Shown here: one piece after another, positions 63,316 to 64,000 of the stretch
How positions within the stretch are numbered: position 1 is the stretch's first letter
Layout: each line of letters opens with the position of its first letter
Origin: Enhygromyxa salina
GTDB lineage: Bacteria; Myxococcota_A; Polyangia; Nannocystales; Nannocystaceae
Assembly (NCBI RefSeq): GCF_002994635.1
Contig: NZ_PVNL01000046.1
Span: forward strand, 1 to 64,000
Direction: 5' to 3'
Length of the DNA stretch: 64,000 bases
The notes under the pieces: generated by a model
Told to the model about the DNA's origin: nothing
Seen by the model: only the letters and a program-made list of their open reading frames with translations
The model's database searches: none
Position numbers and translations under genes: made by a program

Positions 63316-64000
63316 GCCCAACGACCCCGACACGCCCCGCGTCACCCTCACGATCGAGGACGGGATCGCGGAGCTGTGGATGCGCGACGAGCCGGGCAAC
63401 AACGCGTTCTCGCGCGGGTTCGTGGCCGAGCTGCTCGCGTGCATGGACACGCTCTCGCGCGACACCGAGGCCAAGGTCTGCGTGGTCCGGGGCCTGCCCG
63501 AGCTGTTCTCGGCTGGCGGCGACCGCAACATGCTGCTCGATCTCGCCGAGGGCCGGCTCGCGCCCTACGACCTCGAGCTGACCCGCAACCTGATCGAGCT
63601 CCCGATCCCCACGATCGCCGCGATGGAGGGCAGCGCCGTCGGTGGTGGGCTGATCTTCGGGCTCGCCTGCGACATGGTGATCATGGCCCGCGAGAGCCGC
63701 TACGGGACCAACTTCATGGATCTGGGGTTCACCCCGGGCATGGGCACGACCGGGCTCTTGCAGTTCGCGGTCGGCGAGTACCTCGCGGCCGAGATGATGT
63801 TCGGCTGCCAGTACTTCAAGGGCAGCCACTTCGAGCACCGCGCCAACGTCAACGCCGTGGTCGCGCGGGCCAAGGTGCTCGCCCACGCACGTAAGCTGGC
63901 CCTGCGCCTGACCGACAAGCCCCGGTTTGCGATCGAGCTGCTCAAGCGGCAGCTCGCGCTCCCGCGTCGCCAGGCGTTCGAGGCGGCCCGCACGGCCGAG
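63308..64000 (+). CDS. ECH2 decarboxylase-like crotonase (PksI-type), partial
   Basis: The N-terminal 231 residues of a crotonase-fold protein, cut by the window edge. LPELFSAGGDRNML and EGSAVGGGLIFGLACDMVI form the oxyanion sites. TNFMDLGFTPGMGTTGLL is a signature of the ECH2 decarboxylases (PksI/CurF type), which decarboxylate the 3-methylglutaconyl-type intermediate and leave a beta-methyl or methylene branch. The frame has no stop in the window. It overlaps ECH1 by 8 bases. Confidence 0.87.
   Translation, partial: MTEPNDPDTPRVTLTIEDGIAELWMRDEPGNNAFSRGFVAELLACMDTLSRDTEAKVCVVRGLPELFSAGGDRNMLLDLAEGRLAPYDLELTRNLIELPIPTIAAMEGSAVGGGLIFGLACDMVIMARESRYGTNFMDLGFTPGMGTTGLLQFAVGEYLAAEMMFGCQYFKGSHFEHRANVNAVVARAKVLAHARKLALRLTDKPRFAIELLKRQLALPRRQAFEAARTAE

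Overview
The window is high-GC DNA that reads as a chromosome segment of a myxobacterium, most likely of the Nannocystis/Plesiocystis/Enhygromyxa group (Nannocystaceae). The clues are two secreted lipoproteins with long Gly-Asp (GDGDGD) linkers, a MYXO-CTERM-type C-terminal anchor, many GTG/TTG starts, and a large pseudokinase/AAA/TPR signalling protein. I saw no rRNA, tRNA, CRISPR array, prophage or insertion sequence. The taxonomic call is inference from these traits.

Positions 1-42.6 kb are mostly housekeeping and envelope genes on both strands, in short operons: a metallo-hydrolase with a patatin lipase, an isocitrate/isopropylmalate-type dehydrogenase with a TrmH-type RNA methylase, Kbl, a GD-repeat VWA lipoprotein, a SulP transporter, MurE, CoaX next to a VOC protein with a histone-like tail, a DUF2254 membrane protein, a PD-(D/E)XK-like protein, an outer-membrane beta-barrel, NagZ, an OFA-type MFS transporter, an ExbD-like/lipoprotein pair, PruA, a MYXO-CTERM protein, an ABC-F ATPase, two beta-propeller proteins (one with two haem c sites), a tandem pair of surface proteins, a PAS/degenerate-GGDEF protein, an AmpG-like transporter, a GT-C-like membrane protein and a DASS anion symporter.

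Positions 42.9-47.3 kb hold an unusual translationally coupled operon: an acetolactate-synthase-like ThDP enzyme followed by two short, divergent citrate-synthase-fold proteins that appear to lack canonical catalytic residues. An SDR gene follows, and then a 169-nt near-perfect hairpin whose nine non-Watson-Crick, non-mismatch pairs are all G-U when read as plus-strand RNA.

Positions 47.3-52.7 kb (minus strand) encode a sensor histidine kinase and a 1505-residue multidomain protein with a pseudokinase-like N-terminus, AAA ATPase, TPR-like region, degenerate GHKL domain and receiver-like end. A nested inverted-repeat region lies upstream.

Positions 52.9-64.0 kb are the most interesting part. 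Two overlapping minus-strand genes, a GNAT-like acyltransferase and an NAD-dependent ketoreductase/epimerase, resemble bacterial ceramide enzymes (bCerS and CerR type). They diverge from a plus-strand operon that starts with a serine-palmitoyltransferase-like alpha-oxoamine synthase. It continues with a malonyltransferase, hot-dog dehydratase, ketosynthase and ketoreductase (a discrete type II acyl-chain set), then HMG-CoA-synthase-like, ECH1 and ECH2 enzymes of a beta-branching cassette, the last cut by the window edge. I infer a dedicated pathway that builds a beta-branched acyl chain and condenses it with an amino acid to give a sphingoid-like lipid or lipid-like metabolite. No acyl carrier protein was seen; it should lie downstream or elsewhere.
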